Source: Martensiomyces pterosporus
Lineage: Eukaryota > Kickxellomycota > Kickxellomycetes > Kickxellales > Kickxellaceae
DNA: 64,000 nt
Assembly (NCBI GenBank): GCA_025201845.1
Contig: MU603941.1
Span: 176,668 to 240,667 of the forward strand
Reading direction: 5' to 3'
The notes under the pieces were generated by a model. That model was not told the origin of the DNA, searched no databases, and saw nothing but the letters and a program-made list of their open reading frames with translations. A program made the translations under genes and the position numbers. Of this stretch, positions 12,001 to 21,534 are shown in pieces (positions within the stretch are counted from its first letter, which is position 1; each line of letters opens with the position of its first letter).

Positions 12001-15000
12001 CTGCGCCACCAAACAAGGTCGGTGCTATGCTTGGAAACGCCCCCCTGAGCCCGCTGGACGGTTCGGATGGTCCAGGCGCCGACCAAGGCTTGGCAATCTC
12101 GCCGCACATCGCCCAGCGTGTGGGGTCGCGCCCCTCGATCAGCCACGGGTTTGAAGTCGACGCAATTCGCCAAAAGATGATGGTTGACCTCTTTATGACA
12201 GAGCTTGCAACTTGCCACTCTGTCGTCGTTGAAAAGAGCTTCCAAAAGCACATTGTCCACGACGAAGACGGCGATGACCGCTCGACCATCCGCCGGTTTA
12301 CTCGCATGTTCCACAGTCGCAGCGGCTCGCGCAAGATCACCGACATGGTCCGCCACAGACGCCACCGCAGCAAACACCATGGCCGCACGGATTCTGTGGC
12401 CACGGCAACTAGCGCGGGCGAGGGCATTGAGTGGGTCGCATCTGACCCTGCGCTGTCCCGTATGGGCCACAATGCAAGCGGCTCCGTTGGCAGCGCTTCT
12501 GGGTTTGCACGCCCAGGCGAAGGCTCGGGACTTGATGACCGCTTCAACGCTGCTTCTGCTCCTGGGTCCCGCTTGAGAATGGGCGACGGCGGCCACCCTT
12601 ACTACTCGGAGCATACATCCACGAGTCCCTCTTATGAGCAGAGCGAGATTGCCCCAGCAGTCGACTTTGCACCAGGCAGCGGCCCTCGCGATCTCACTCA
12701 GCGCGCCGACGGCAGTGTTGCAGGGTCCAACCACGGCTCGTTTGCTGCTGACCCCAACCGGAGCAACAGCCAGGGCTCGCAAAGCGCGTCACCCGACGCC
12801 GAGAAGCGCGACATGAGCAAGCTTGCATACAGCGCCGAGTCTCCTGATGAGGGAGCGCTGGTGCGGGCAGCCAAGAACTTTGGGTACACGTTCCTTGGTC
12901 GCGTCAAGAACACAATCTACCTGGACATCCGTGGCGAGAAGGTTCAGTACGAGGTGCTGGACACAATCGAGTTCAACTCGACGCGCAAGCGCATGTCCAA
13001 CATCCTGCGCCGCCCTGCACCACACAGCGACATTATCTTGTTTACGAAGGGCGCAGACAATGTGATGATCGACCGCCTAAGCAAGCTGCCATCCAACAAC
13101 GAGTCACCGAATCCTTTCGAGTCAAGCGAGGAGCTCAGCTTTGAGCGCACCATGCGCGAGCGCACATTCAACCAGATCGACGAGTTTGCTAACGCCGGCT
13201 TGCGTACGCTTATGCTCGGCTACCGCATTATCTCCGAGGGTGAGTGGGTGCGCTGGTCATCACGCTACCATGCAGCACAGGCCTCTCTGGACGAGGACCG
13301 CGAGGAGCAGATTGCAAAGGTTACTGATGAGATGGAGCGTGACCTGCGCATTGCTGGAGCAACGGCTATTGAGGATAAGCTGCAGGAGCGTGTGCCAGAG
13401 ACCATTGCGTCTCTGCGTGCAGCAGGCATCAAGATCTGGGTCTTGACGGGCGACAAGATGGAGACAGCCATCAACATTGGGTTTGCAGCCAACCTGCTGA
13501 CAAAGGAGATGGAGCTGTGGACCATCAACAGCTCTTCGGGGATCGACAAGGTTCTGTCGCGCTTCAAGCTAATTGCTCGTATCATGCGGGAGATGGCTGT
13601 CAACGACATCGCACAGTCTGTGGAGAGCGCTGCTCCGCAAGCCGACCAAAAGTCGCAGCCAAGCAAGGTTGGCCTTCGAGGCGAGGATGCGCGGGCGCTT
13701 GGCAGCGTGTCTTACAAGATTGGGCGCGCCAAAAAGTTCCTCCATATTGGCCATAGCCTGCGGCACAGAGACAAGCGGGGCTCTGGCGCACAAGAGCCTA
13801 GCAGCGAGGGCGCTACCGAGGGCGACGGTGTGCTGCCAGCATCCACTCAAGAGGTGCGGCGTACATCGCCTGGTGAGCAGGGGAGGGCAACGTTCCCGCA
13901 GCTGCTTGATGAAGGAGAGCCCCGCGGCGTCAGCTTCCAGGACGACGAGGATCTCTCACCAAACCAGGTCCAGGCGTCAATTGACTACTTGCGCCGCCAC
14001 AGCACGCTTTCCGATGGCGGGCCGAGCCCCGACGAGGCTGGCCACGACTCTGCTGCGTACCACCCCTTGAACGCACTTGTGATTGATGGAGCTGCCCTCA
14101 GCGTTGTGCTTGGCGACCCGGAGAGCAGGGCCATGCTGCTGGAGATTGCACCCTTGTTCAAGTCGGTTGTCTGCTGCCGTGCCAGTCCGCTGCAAAAGGC
14201 CGAGGTTGTCAAGCTTGTCAAGGATGGCCTTGACCTTGTCACTCTGGCAATCGGCGACGGAGCAAACGACGTGAGCATGATCCAGACAGCTGACATTGGC
14301 GTGGCAATCTCTGGCGAAGAAGGTCTGCAAGCTGCGATGGCCTCTGACTACACAGTCGGGCGGTTCCACTTTTTGCAGAATCTCCTTTTGGTGCACGGGC
14401 TGTTTGATTATCTGAGAATGAGCGAGATGATCTTGAGCTTCTTCTACAAAAACGTCATCTGGGCGATGGTTCCGTTCTGGTACAGCATCTACTGCGCCTT
14501 TTCGGCCAACGTCTTCTACGACCTGTCGTACATCCAGCTGTACAACGTCGTGTTCACCGTGTCGCCTGTAATCATCCTCGGCTGTGTCGACAAGCCCTTC
14601 AACTACCAGACAGCGATGACGTATGTCGCAGTGTACATCGACGGCATCCACAACAGGTACTTCAAGTGGTGGCGCTACTACATGTACGTCATCGACGGAA
14701 TCTACCAGTCTGTGGTTATCTTCTTCACGTTCTACCTCTTCACGTACAAGTCGGACATGAACAACGAGAACGGAAAGACGTGGGGCAGGTCCGACCTCTG
14801 CACGGGCCCCACAGTTGCAGTGGTGATTGCTGCCAGCCTGTGCGTTGGGTTCAATGCCTGGCAGTGGAACTGGATGATGGCTGCTGCAATCGCCTTCTCC
14901 ATCGTGGTGTGCATCGCATACCTCGCCATTGCATCGCTGGTCCGCTACTACTCGGTCGAAGGCGTCGCTACGTCTGTGATGTCGACAATTGCGTTTTGGT

Positions 15001-15239
15001 TTGGCACAATCATATCTGTGGTCGTAGCGCTGCTGCCGCGGTACTGCGTCAGATGCTGGCAGAAGATGAACCGGCCAAGGGACCTTGACATTATCCGCGA
15101 GATCAAGGTGCTCCACCGTCCTTGGTACGGCCAGGTCTTTGTTGAGCCAGACACCGAGGTCAAGTTCCCGCCCAAGGACCCTAAGCACCACCGCCCCCAC
15201 ATGCGCAAGCACAAGGCAAAGGCCGAGCAGGGCATGTAG
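9071..15239 (+). CDS. P4-type ATPase, phospholipid flippase (Dnf1/Dnf2-like)
   Basis: Two exons, 9071-10374 and 10796-15239, joined across a 421-nt GTAAGT...CTAG intron; the product is 1915 aa. P4-ATPases move phospholipids to the cytosolic leaflet of plasma and Golgi/endosomal membranes. Visible are the first membrane pair at about residues 95-140, the actuator DGET motif in place of TGES, the phosphorylation site DKTGT (Asp ~621), KGAD and SPDEGALV in the nucleotide domain, TGDK, and the hinge GDGANDVSMIQ (~1587). A C-terminal block of membrane segments follows. It is longer than the usual 1300-1600 aa because of Ser/Gly/Asn-rich inserts, mainly between DKTGT and SPDEGA. NTNLLWQ and the overall layout favour the Dnf1/2 class. 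The start is the ATG at 9071; the frame extends upstream only with non-ATG codons. Confidence 0.93.
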
Positions 15240-15544
15240 CCCGGCCTGTGCTGATCTAGGCGTCTCTCTCTGCCGCCCTCCGGCTTCTCCGCTGTGCTTT
15301 GTAGGCTGTAGTTATTTGTGCTGGCCATGTGTGGCAGCTTGCTGCCAAATGCAAAATCTCTTTTCATTGTTCGCTCAAAAGCCTCTGCGTTTCGTTCCAG
15401 CAGACTGACTCATGGTGCAGTGGTGGTGGTGGTGGTGTGTTGGATATTATGCTTCTCTGTATTTCTCGCAGTAACAAGGCGGCTTCTTGCGAAGGCATGG
15501 CGCCATTCCTGCCATTGCATGGATGTGCTCAGAAGGGAGCTGTG
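15240..15544. other. Convergent 3' region between flippase and MTAP genes
   Basis: These 305 bp hold the 3' ends of two converging genes, with a short GTG(GTG)n run near 15419-15436. No further feature is seen. Confidence 0.5.
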
Positions 15545-16465
15545 TCAAAAGTAGTTGGGGAAAACGAAGCTCAGCTTGCTCTTTCCCTCGGAGGACTGCT
15601 TGTCGGGCGACTGCTGGAAGGCGTACTGCATGCTGCCAGCCTCGGGGCTGGTCAGTTTGCTGGACGCGTCCTCGTACACGGCGGCCTCAACGTCGGGGAG
15701 GGCCGCAAGGAGCAGGGTCTTGGCATTGGCAGCATTGACCTTCATGGTCCGCATGACCTCAGCAACAGTGACCGACTCCTCAGACTCGCGCCAGGCGTCG
15801 TAGTCGGTGGCCATGCAAACAATGGCGTAGGTGATCTCAGCCTCGCGTGCAAGCTTGGACTCGGGGATACAAGTCATGTTGATGACGCTGGCGCCCCACG
15901 AGCGGTAGAGGTTGGACTCGGCGCGAGTGGAGAAGGCAGGGCCCTCCATGCATACACCAGTGCCGCTCGGGTGGACGGTGATTTCGGGGACGGACGCGCT
16001 GTGCTTCTCGACAAGTGCGCGGAGGCGGGCACTGACGGGCTCGCCAAACGATGCATGGGCAGTAACGCCGGTTCCAGTGAAGAACGAGTCCGCGCGGACG
16101 CCCTTTGTGCGGTCAATGATCTGGTCGATAAGCACAAAGTCGCCTGGGCGGATCTCCTCGCGCAGCGAGCCAACGGCGCTGAACGCCAGAATGACCTGCA
16201 CACCGACGGCCTTGAGCGCGGCGATGTTGGCGCGGTAGTTGACCTCCGAGGGCAGCACGCTGTGCGAAGGGCCGTGGCGAGCGAGGAACGCAATCTTGTG
16301 GCCGCGAGGGGTCTCGGCAATGGTGATGGGGCCCGAAGGAAGACCCCAGGGGGTCTTGGGAGTCACCTCCTCCTTGACAACAAGACCATCGAGAGAGTAG
16401 AGGCCGGTGCCGCCGATCACGCCAATGCGCACATCCCTGAAATAGGTTTCCGACTGAGAAGACAT
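15545..16465 (-). CDS. MEU1: S-methyl-5'-thioadenosine phosphorylase
   Basis: Single exon, 306 aa, close to the family's usual length. The enzyme converts 5'-methylthioadenosine and phosphate to adenine and 5-methylthioribose-1-phosphate in the methionine salvage pathway. Recognisable signatures are GVIGGTGLY at residues 14-22 (phosphate loop), HGPSHSVLPSEVNYRANI, the AVGSLREEIRPGDFVLIDQ segment, MEGPAFSTRAESNLYRSWG and the NMTCIPESKLAREAEI / MATDYDAW region typical of MTAP rather than purine nucleoside phosphorylase. The C-terminus carries an unremarkable ~30-residue tail. It is convergent with the flippase gene and lies in the same orientation as, and downstream of, the LPMO gene. Confidence 0.95.
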   Translation of the reverse strand: MSSQSETYFRDVRIGVIGGTGLYSLDGLVVKEEVTPKTPWGLPSGPITIAETPRGHKIAFLARHGPSHSVLPSEVNYRANIAALKAVGVQVILAFSAVGSLREEIRPGDFVLIDQIIDRTKGVRADSFFTGTGVTAHASFGEPVSARLRALVEKHSASVPEITVHPSGTGVCMEGPAFSTRAESNLYRSWGASVINMTCIPESKLAREAEITYAIVCMATDYDAWRESEESVTVAEVMRTMKVNAANAKTLLLAALPDVEAAVYEDASSKLTSPEAGSMQYAFQQSPDKQSSEGKSKLSFVFPNYF

Positions 16466-16862
16466 GGCTGTGCTCGTTTTGCTACCAAAAGTACGTCCAA
16501 AAAGTAACGGCGGGGCGCTGTGCTATCCACGCGTATGTAATAGAGAGGCTGTGAAGGGCAAAAAATTTGCAGAAAGAGAAAGGCGCGGGAAGGAAGAGGG
16601 AGAGATATGCTGGGCAGTGAGCCAGCATTGCAAATCTCCAGCCGGGCGGCTTTGTTCCTCAATGGGCTGAACACTATGCGGAAAACGGGGGGTCTGGCCA
16701 ATGGGTGCGCTCGCAGATGACACATGACTCGACATAGCGGCAGACGAATGGGGCGACGACTCCCAAGCGCTTGCAGCAACAAGAGGGGAAGCAGGGACCA
16801 TTGCAAATTGCAGCGGCGTCTCCTGCTTGGGGGCGATGGCGACATCTGCACCCTGCTGCTGC
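16466..16862. other. Promoter of MTAP gene and 3' flank of LPMO gene
   Basis: About 400 bp between two minus-strand genes. It contains a purine-rich stretch (16545-16610), the likely MTAP 5' UTR and core promoter. No coding signal is seen. Confidence 0.45.
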
Positions 16863-18251
16863 TCACACGGAGTAGGATATTGTCAAGCTGGCGGGGATGG
16901 CAGCGGTGTTGTCCGCAGAGACAACAACCTGCAGCACTGGCCTGTTGCTTATCGTCACCGTGCTGAATCTTGACACAAGGCTTGGACTGGCCATTGCAGA
17001 GGCGGTGGCATTTGCGGCCGTGGCGATGCCAGCACCTGCAGTGCCGTGCGGCTGGCCCAGTGAGCCTGCTGGCGCGAGTGACGGCAGCCCCAAGTCTAGG
17101 GGCGACAGCGGCAGTGGAGTGCCGGTGAAAAGGTCTACGCTCAGCGACTTGGATCCTGAGCTCGAGGGCCACAAGTCAAGGCTGTCCTCGCTAGGCATGT
17201 GCTGCGTTGACAGAGGGAATGTGTCGTAAAAGTTCGCATCTGCGCCAAGCGGCTTTTTGAAGCTGCCGAGGTACTCGCTTATTTCGCCGTCGTCGCTCAG
17301 CACGGTGAGTCCGTTGCCTGTCTTTTCAAGCCCCCTGACGTCGTCTCCTTGGTTATATGCAAAGCCTTCGTCGAGATTGCCACCGTCGCCATCGTCATCG
17401 TCGGTGATGGTTTTTGTCACAAGCACAAAGCTGGTTATCTCATCTGGAATGCTGCTGCTAGACTCGCCACTGCCATCCGCGCCGTCCTGTTTATCTGTAG
17501 CAGAGTCGGATCCGCCATCGCCATCGCCATTGCCATCGCCGCCATTGCCAGCCCTGTTCTGCCTGGCGCTCTTCTCTTCTGCTTTGACCAGGTCCATTGG
17601 CTTGCCGACAGAAACAAACGCACGCTGCTTAAGGAGCGGCGTGAGCTGGTCTTCCTCGCGTCCAGTTCTCTCAGCGACGGTCTGCTTGCCAGGCAGGTTG
17701 ACTACCAGCAGCTCATGGGCAGTCAAGGGCTCCTGGTGTCCATAGTTTTCAATCCTGATGTCGGCGCAGTTCATATAGTATTCGCGCGAGCCCAGGCCAT
17801 TGATCCATGTCCAGGCAAAAATAGCCCTTGTGGCTGCTGGAATAGCGTCGGGGACTGGTACGTCATACCCACCACTGACGGTGTCCAAGAAGCAGCTGGA
17901 CAATTTGTCCCAGATAACTGCAAACGTCGTGCCGTTATCATAAGAGACGGCAAACTGACAGTCCCCACCCAGGTGCGTGGCTACGCCGTCGAATTGGACG
18001 TGGAAGGGATGTCCGGCGACAAGCGTACCCTGAACAGGGCCCGCTTTGAAGTTGCGGCACGGATACCCGACGATTGGCCCTAGCGGCGACTTCATATTGT
18101 AGTCAACGTCGTCGTTATCGACGTAGTATTTGCTGAACTGTGAGTGGCGCGGTGGTGGCTCTTTCATCTCAACGTGTGCGCTGGCCTGCCTGCGTACGTG
18201 CAGCAGCAGAAGCACGCTGTACAAGACCAGAGAGGATATCCGAGAGCGCAT
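16863..18251 (-). CDS. Secreted lytic polysaccharide monooxygenase, AA11-like
   Basis: Single exon, 462 aa. LPMOs are copper enzymes that oxidatively cleave polysaccharides; AA11 members act on chitin. Residues 1-25 form a signal peptide with a hydrophobic core and ASA cleavage site, leaving His26 as the mature N-terminus, required for the copper brace. A second ligand His93 sits in GVATHLGGDCQ, and the AA11 signature WTWINGLGSREYYMNCA gives the axial Tyr159. Several Cys (65, 98, 120, 162) fit disulphides. After the ~190-residue catalytic domain comes a ~245-residue tail rich in Asp, Ser and Gly without a recognisable carbohydrate-binding module. The gene is divergent from the LITAF gene. In a fungus with a chitin wall it may serve wall remodelling or feeding; the substrate is inferred. 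Confidence 0.85.
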   Translation of the reverse strand: MRSRISSLVLYSVLLLLHVRRQASAHVEMKEPPPRHSQFSKYYVDNDDVDYNMKSPLGPIVGYPCRNFKAGPVQGTLVAGHPFHVQFDGVATHLGGDCQFAVSYDNGTTFAVIWDKLSSCFLDTVSGGYDVPVPDAIPAATRAIFAWTWINGLGSREYYMNCADIRIENYGHQEPLTAHELLVVNLPGKQTVAERTGREEDQLTPLLKQRAFVSVGKPMDLVKAEEKSARQNRAGNGGDGNGDGDGGSDSATDKQDGADGSGESSSSIPDEITSFVLVTKTITDDDDGDGGNLDEGFAYNQGDDVRGLEKTGNGLTVLSDDGEISEYLGSFKKPLGADANFYDTFPLSTQHMPSEDSLDLWPSSSGSKSLSVDLFTGTPLPLSPLDLGLPSLAPAGSLGQPHGTAGAGIATAANATASAMASPSLVSRFSTVTISNRPVLQVVVSADNTAAIPASLTISYSV

Positions 18252-19122
18252 TTATTATGAGGAAGTGCGTGAGACAGGAGTGGCAGCTGCGTTTATTTCT
18301 TGGGTGTATGGCTGTCGCTGCGGAGTAGTCAGAGTCAGAAAGAAGGTGGGTACGCCGAGCGCAGAGCTTGCAGCAGCAATGAGTGTCTATCTCCAGTGCC
18401 AGCCTTATCGCCGCCGTCTCCACTACCTGTTTGTCGAGCCTCAGCGCGAAAAGGAGCAAAACGGAGAATGCAGGCGAGCATGGCTAAATATAGAGCGCAT
18501 CCCGCTTCTCTGGAAGTTACTGCTGCGCACCACCCACATCCTATGCAATCCGAAAACCTGGGTAGGCTGCGTATACGTGAACATGCGCGGCAATCAGCTA
18601 GGCTACATTCTCGCAGTCTTTGCCAAGCCCCGAGGGTGGCACCAAGAGTTTGGGAAACACCAGATTGCTCAAGAATGCGCTCACTTGACCTGTCTCTTCA
18701 TTATTTATGGATGCTGATCAGTACACAGCGGGAGGAGCTATACAGCCACTCGCAAAAAGCAAACAGCACGCACCTTGGGTCCTCACTAGTTCAATGCCAG
18801 CGAATCGAGGTCTGTAGCCATTTTGTTTGCTTGCATTTATGTTACTCAACGCGTTTCAGCCGTTGTGATGCGCTGGTGCTTCTAGACTCGACGTAAGCTG
18901 AAGACACTTGTGTGAAATTAGGCTGCTCTTTGGCCATGAGCATCTTCCATAGCCTGGAGCAGCCACTATATAACGCGTCAAGCCTCCCATCAGAAGCCAA
19001 AGAACCCTTGCTTACGACCACTTTATTCATACCCCCACACACTACCACACACTACCACACCCCATTCCATTCTCTCAGCCACCGTTTTTCATACAAGCAC
19101 AGCAGGCCCACCCGTATCGTGA
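18252..19122. promoter_or_regulatory. Divergent promoter between LPMO and LITAF genes
   Basis: 870 bp without a coding signal. A TATATAA element at 18966-18972, about 155 bp before the LITAF start codon on the plus strand, is the clearest core-promoter candidate. A short CCACACACTA repeat follows at 19033-19059. Confidence 0.5.
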
Positions 19123-19788
19123 ATGAAAATGGCCTCTAGACTCCACAAGCCAGTCAGTGATGTCTACGGAGCCAGTGGCGATGCTGCCTTTGGCGACCAA
19201 AGCAGGAACGATGTGCCTCCTGCTTACCAAGATCCAGGATATGGCAATGGACACGCAAGGGCGCCTCCCCCGTTCACTGAAAGATCCAGAGAAATGCCAT
19301 TTCCATACTCTGAAGGAGACGGACACCAAGGCAACGGCAGCCCTGATCCACGGCTTGCCGCAACGGTCGACAACTTGTTCGAAGACAACGCTCCTACCGA
19401 CCACAGGCGCTCATGGAACGGAGCACACCGAGATGGCGACTATCCTCACAACAGGAGGCACCGCGCCACTTCTCTTCAAAACCCAAGGCACTATAGCAAC
19501 AACCAGCACACCAGCAACAGCAACGGCTTTGTGGAGCCAGCAGGACCCAGCGCAGCTGGGAATCTCGGTCGGCAGTCACAGACAGTCGAATGCCCCTGGT
19601 GCCATACGGTCGTCACAACAACCGTGAGGAAACAAATCGGAGTCAAAGCCGGCGGCGCAGCTGTGGCCGCAGCAATAATTGCCTGGCCGCTGTTCTGGGT
19701 GCCCTTGGTTATACCTGCGCTGCAGCGCAAAACACATTACTGCCCGCAATGCAACCGAAAAATTGGCCGAGGACGCCGCAACGTTTAG
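19123..19788 (+). CDS. LITAF-domain (LPS-induced TNF-alpha factor like) membrane-associated protein
   Basis: Single exon, 221 aa. The N-terminal ~150 residues are Pro/Gly/Asn-rich and disordered-looking and include a PPAY motif (VPPAYQDP, about residue 32) of the kind bound by WW domains of Nedd4/Rsp5 ubiquitin ligases. The C-terminal LITAF domain runs from about residue 157: CPWC, a hydrophobic stretch of ~23 residues (AAVAAAIIAWPLFWVPLVI) that inserts into the membrane without crossing it, then HYCPQC, so all four zinc-binding Cys are present. Family members sit on late endosomes or the vacuole/plasma membrane. A second ATG lies two codons downstream, so the exact start is ambiguous by two residues. 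Confidence 0.85.
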   Translation: MKMASRLHKPVSDVYGASGDAAFGDQSRNDVPPAYQDPGYGNGHARAPPPFTERSREMPFPYSEGDGHQGNGSPDPRLAATVDNLFEDNAPTDHRRSWNGAHRDGDYPHNRRHRATSLQNPRHYSNNQHTSNSNGFVEPAGPSAAGNLGRQSQTVECPWCHTVVTTTVRKQIGVKAGGAAVAAAIIAWPLFWVPLVIPALQRKTHYCPQCNRKIGRGRRNV

Positions 19789-19994
19789 CACCAAGGTGTT
19801 CCTGTATATTCCTATGCTGTTTCTCTCTCTCAGTGGTCAGAATCAAAGCGCTGACGCTTACCGCATGTCCTTTAAGCCAGCTCCATGCTCGCCTGTTTTC
19901 TTTAGCATTAAAAATACACACCGAACAGCTATGAAGGGAGGGGGAAGGAGGAAGAAAAGCGACATCCTCTTGGTTCGGCGATGGTGACTGCACG

Positions 19995-21116
19995 CTAGGC
20001 ATCGGTATATATCTTGCGAATGCCGTCGGTCCGAGCCCTGGCCAGCGTCACAGGGCAGCGGCCGGTTTCTGAGACATGGCGGTAGATGCACGGGTAGCAA
20101 AAGACATAGCCCGATGGGGCCATAGCTGGGTTTGTGCGCGGCCTTTCGCATATCGGGCAAATGTTCTGGTCCTCAGGCACGGATATGCCATCCACATGTG
20201 GCTTGAGAGGCATGGGCGGAGGTGGAACAGGTGCTTGCTGGACCTTTTTGTGGAAATCGGAGCGATACCACCACTCCAAGAACCGGTAGAAGAAAATAGA
20301 GAGCGGCAGCAGCACCTTGAGGAAGTCGAGGCCGCCTGTAAGCAGCCTCGCCACAAGATTACGAGCAAAGCGGATGACTGATCCGTTGGAAGGAGCAAGC
20401 AGACTGCTCTTTGACGATGGCCCGCGCGCATCCATAGCACGATAGTCAGCAGCAGTCATGCGCCGAACCTGGAGCCCAAGAATGTGCAGCCACGGCGAGT
20501 TGTAGTTTGTGCGGTCAAACATGTAGGCAATGTAGTACAGTGCAGTCGCCATGTGGTAAGAGAAATTGGCATGCGGGTAGTAGCGTTTGAAAGCTCGCTT
20601 GGCCGCCTGAATGAGCACAGCAAGCCGGCGAGAGGCTCCAGCCAAACCCTCGGGAATACGGTCGTCGTCCGACTCGCCTGCCTGGGCAAAGGCGCCTCCC
20701 AGCAGGCGAGCAGCCTCGCCGCCGCTAATCTTCTCGTAGTACTGGTCCAACCGGCTCTTGACAAGAGGGAGTCCAACAAGGAACACAAGCGACCCCCACA
20801 CGTTTGCTCGAGTCATGTTGCCGTCGCCACGGATCTTGTGTGTGCGCACTCGCTTTGTTCCATAAAAGTGCTCCGTGAAGGACCCGCCGTAGTTGCGGAG
20901 ATAGTGGCGCTCCACCAGGAGCATAATCGCTGCGTAGACCTCTTCGTGCCAGTTGAGGATGCGAACCAAGTAGCGTGGGTATCTGTGGGCGTAGACAGAG
21001 GTTACATGCCGCAGTGCTGGCTCCAGCAAGTCGCTCATTTTGTGCTGGGCAACAATCTCGAACAAGGACGGCTTGCCCGAATCGGCGCCGCTCAGCATGT
21101 CGCTCATAAACTCCAT
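19995..21116 (-). CDS. PEX12: Peroxisome assembly protein 12 (RING ubiquitin ligase subunit)
   Basis: Single exon, 373 aa, the usual length. Pex12 forms the peroxisomal membrane ubiquitin-ligase channel with Pex2 and Pex10 that recycles the receptor Pex5. The N-terminus (KPSLFEIVAQHKMSDLLEPA) and RYLVRILNWHEEVYAAIMLLVERHYL are typical, followed by membrane helices. A C-terminal RING-like domain (CPICERPRTNPAMAPSGYVFCYPCI...GRCPVT, from about residue 325) keeps only part of the zinc ligands, as is normal for Pex12. The 3' end converges with the LITAF gene; the 5' end is divergent from the Atg18-family gene. Confidence 0.95.
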   Translation of the reverse strand: MEFMSDMLSGADSGKPSLFEIVAQHKMSDLLEPALRHVTSVYAHRYPRYLVRILNWHEEVYAAIMLLVERHYLRNYGGSFTEHFYGTKRVRTHKIRGDGNMTRANVWGSLVFLVGLPLVKSRLDQYYEKISGGEAARLLGGAFAQAGESDDDRIPEGLAGASRRLAVLIQAAKRAFKRYYPHANFSYHMATALYYIAYMFDRTNYNSPWLHILGLQVRRMTAADYRAMDARGPSSKSSLLAPSNGSVIRFARNLVARLLTGGLDFLKVLLPLSIFFYRFLEWWYRSDFHKKVQQAPVPPPPMPLKPHVDGISVPEDQNICPICERPRTNPAMAPSGYVFCYPCIYRHVSETGRCPVTLARARTDGIRKIYTDA

Positions 21117-21534
21117 CTTTGCCGCCTTTTTTTCTTTTCTTTTAACGTTACCACCGCTTTCGAGTCAAATGGAAGAAGACGCAGACGGGCAAGAGAGAAA
21201 ACGAACAGTGTGTCACTTGACTGGCAAAGATAGCAAGGCCAAAAGTCCACAGTATATCTGGCATTCATAGTCACATGATCGCGAGTGCAGTGCGCGTTGT
21301 TGCTGCTGACGCTTCTCTTGCGGGTGCTGCTTCTGGCCCATGCATTATTCCTGGCAGGCGTTTCGAAAGCACGGCGCTCCTTTTCCGGTCCACGGCGCCT
21401 TGCTCGCTTTGTAGTTGCCTACTTTTTGTTCTTCCAGCATTTCGAATTCTACTTGCTACTGTTTGCTCTACGCAGCCGCCAGCATCGCACTTCAGACTCT
21501 ACGGAAACACACCCTGCGCAGCTTCTGACGAAAA
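21117..21534. promoter_or_regulatory. Divergent promoter between PEX12 and PROPPIN genes
   Basis: 418 bp with T-rich tracts on both sides and no coding signal. No TATA element is obvious. Confidence 0.45.

Noticed and set aside
13977..15212. A 411-codon minus-strand open frame
   Set aside because: Antisense to the conserved C-terminal half of the flippase and rich in His, Val and Asp, the usual composition of a shadow frame.
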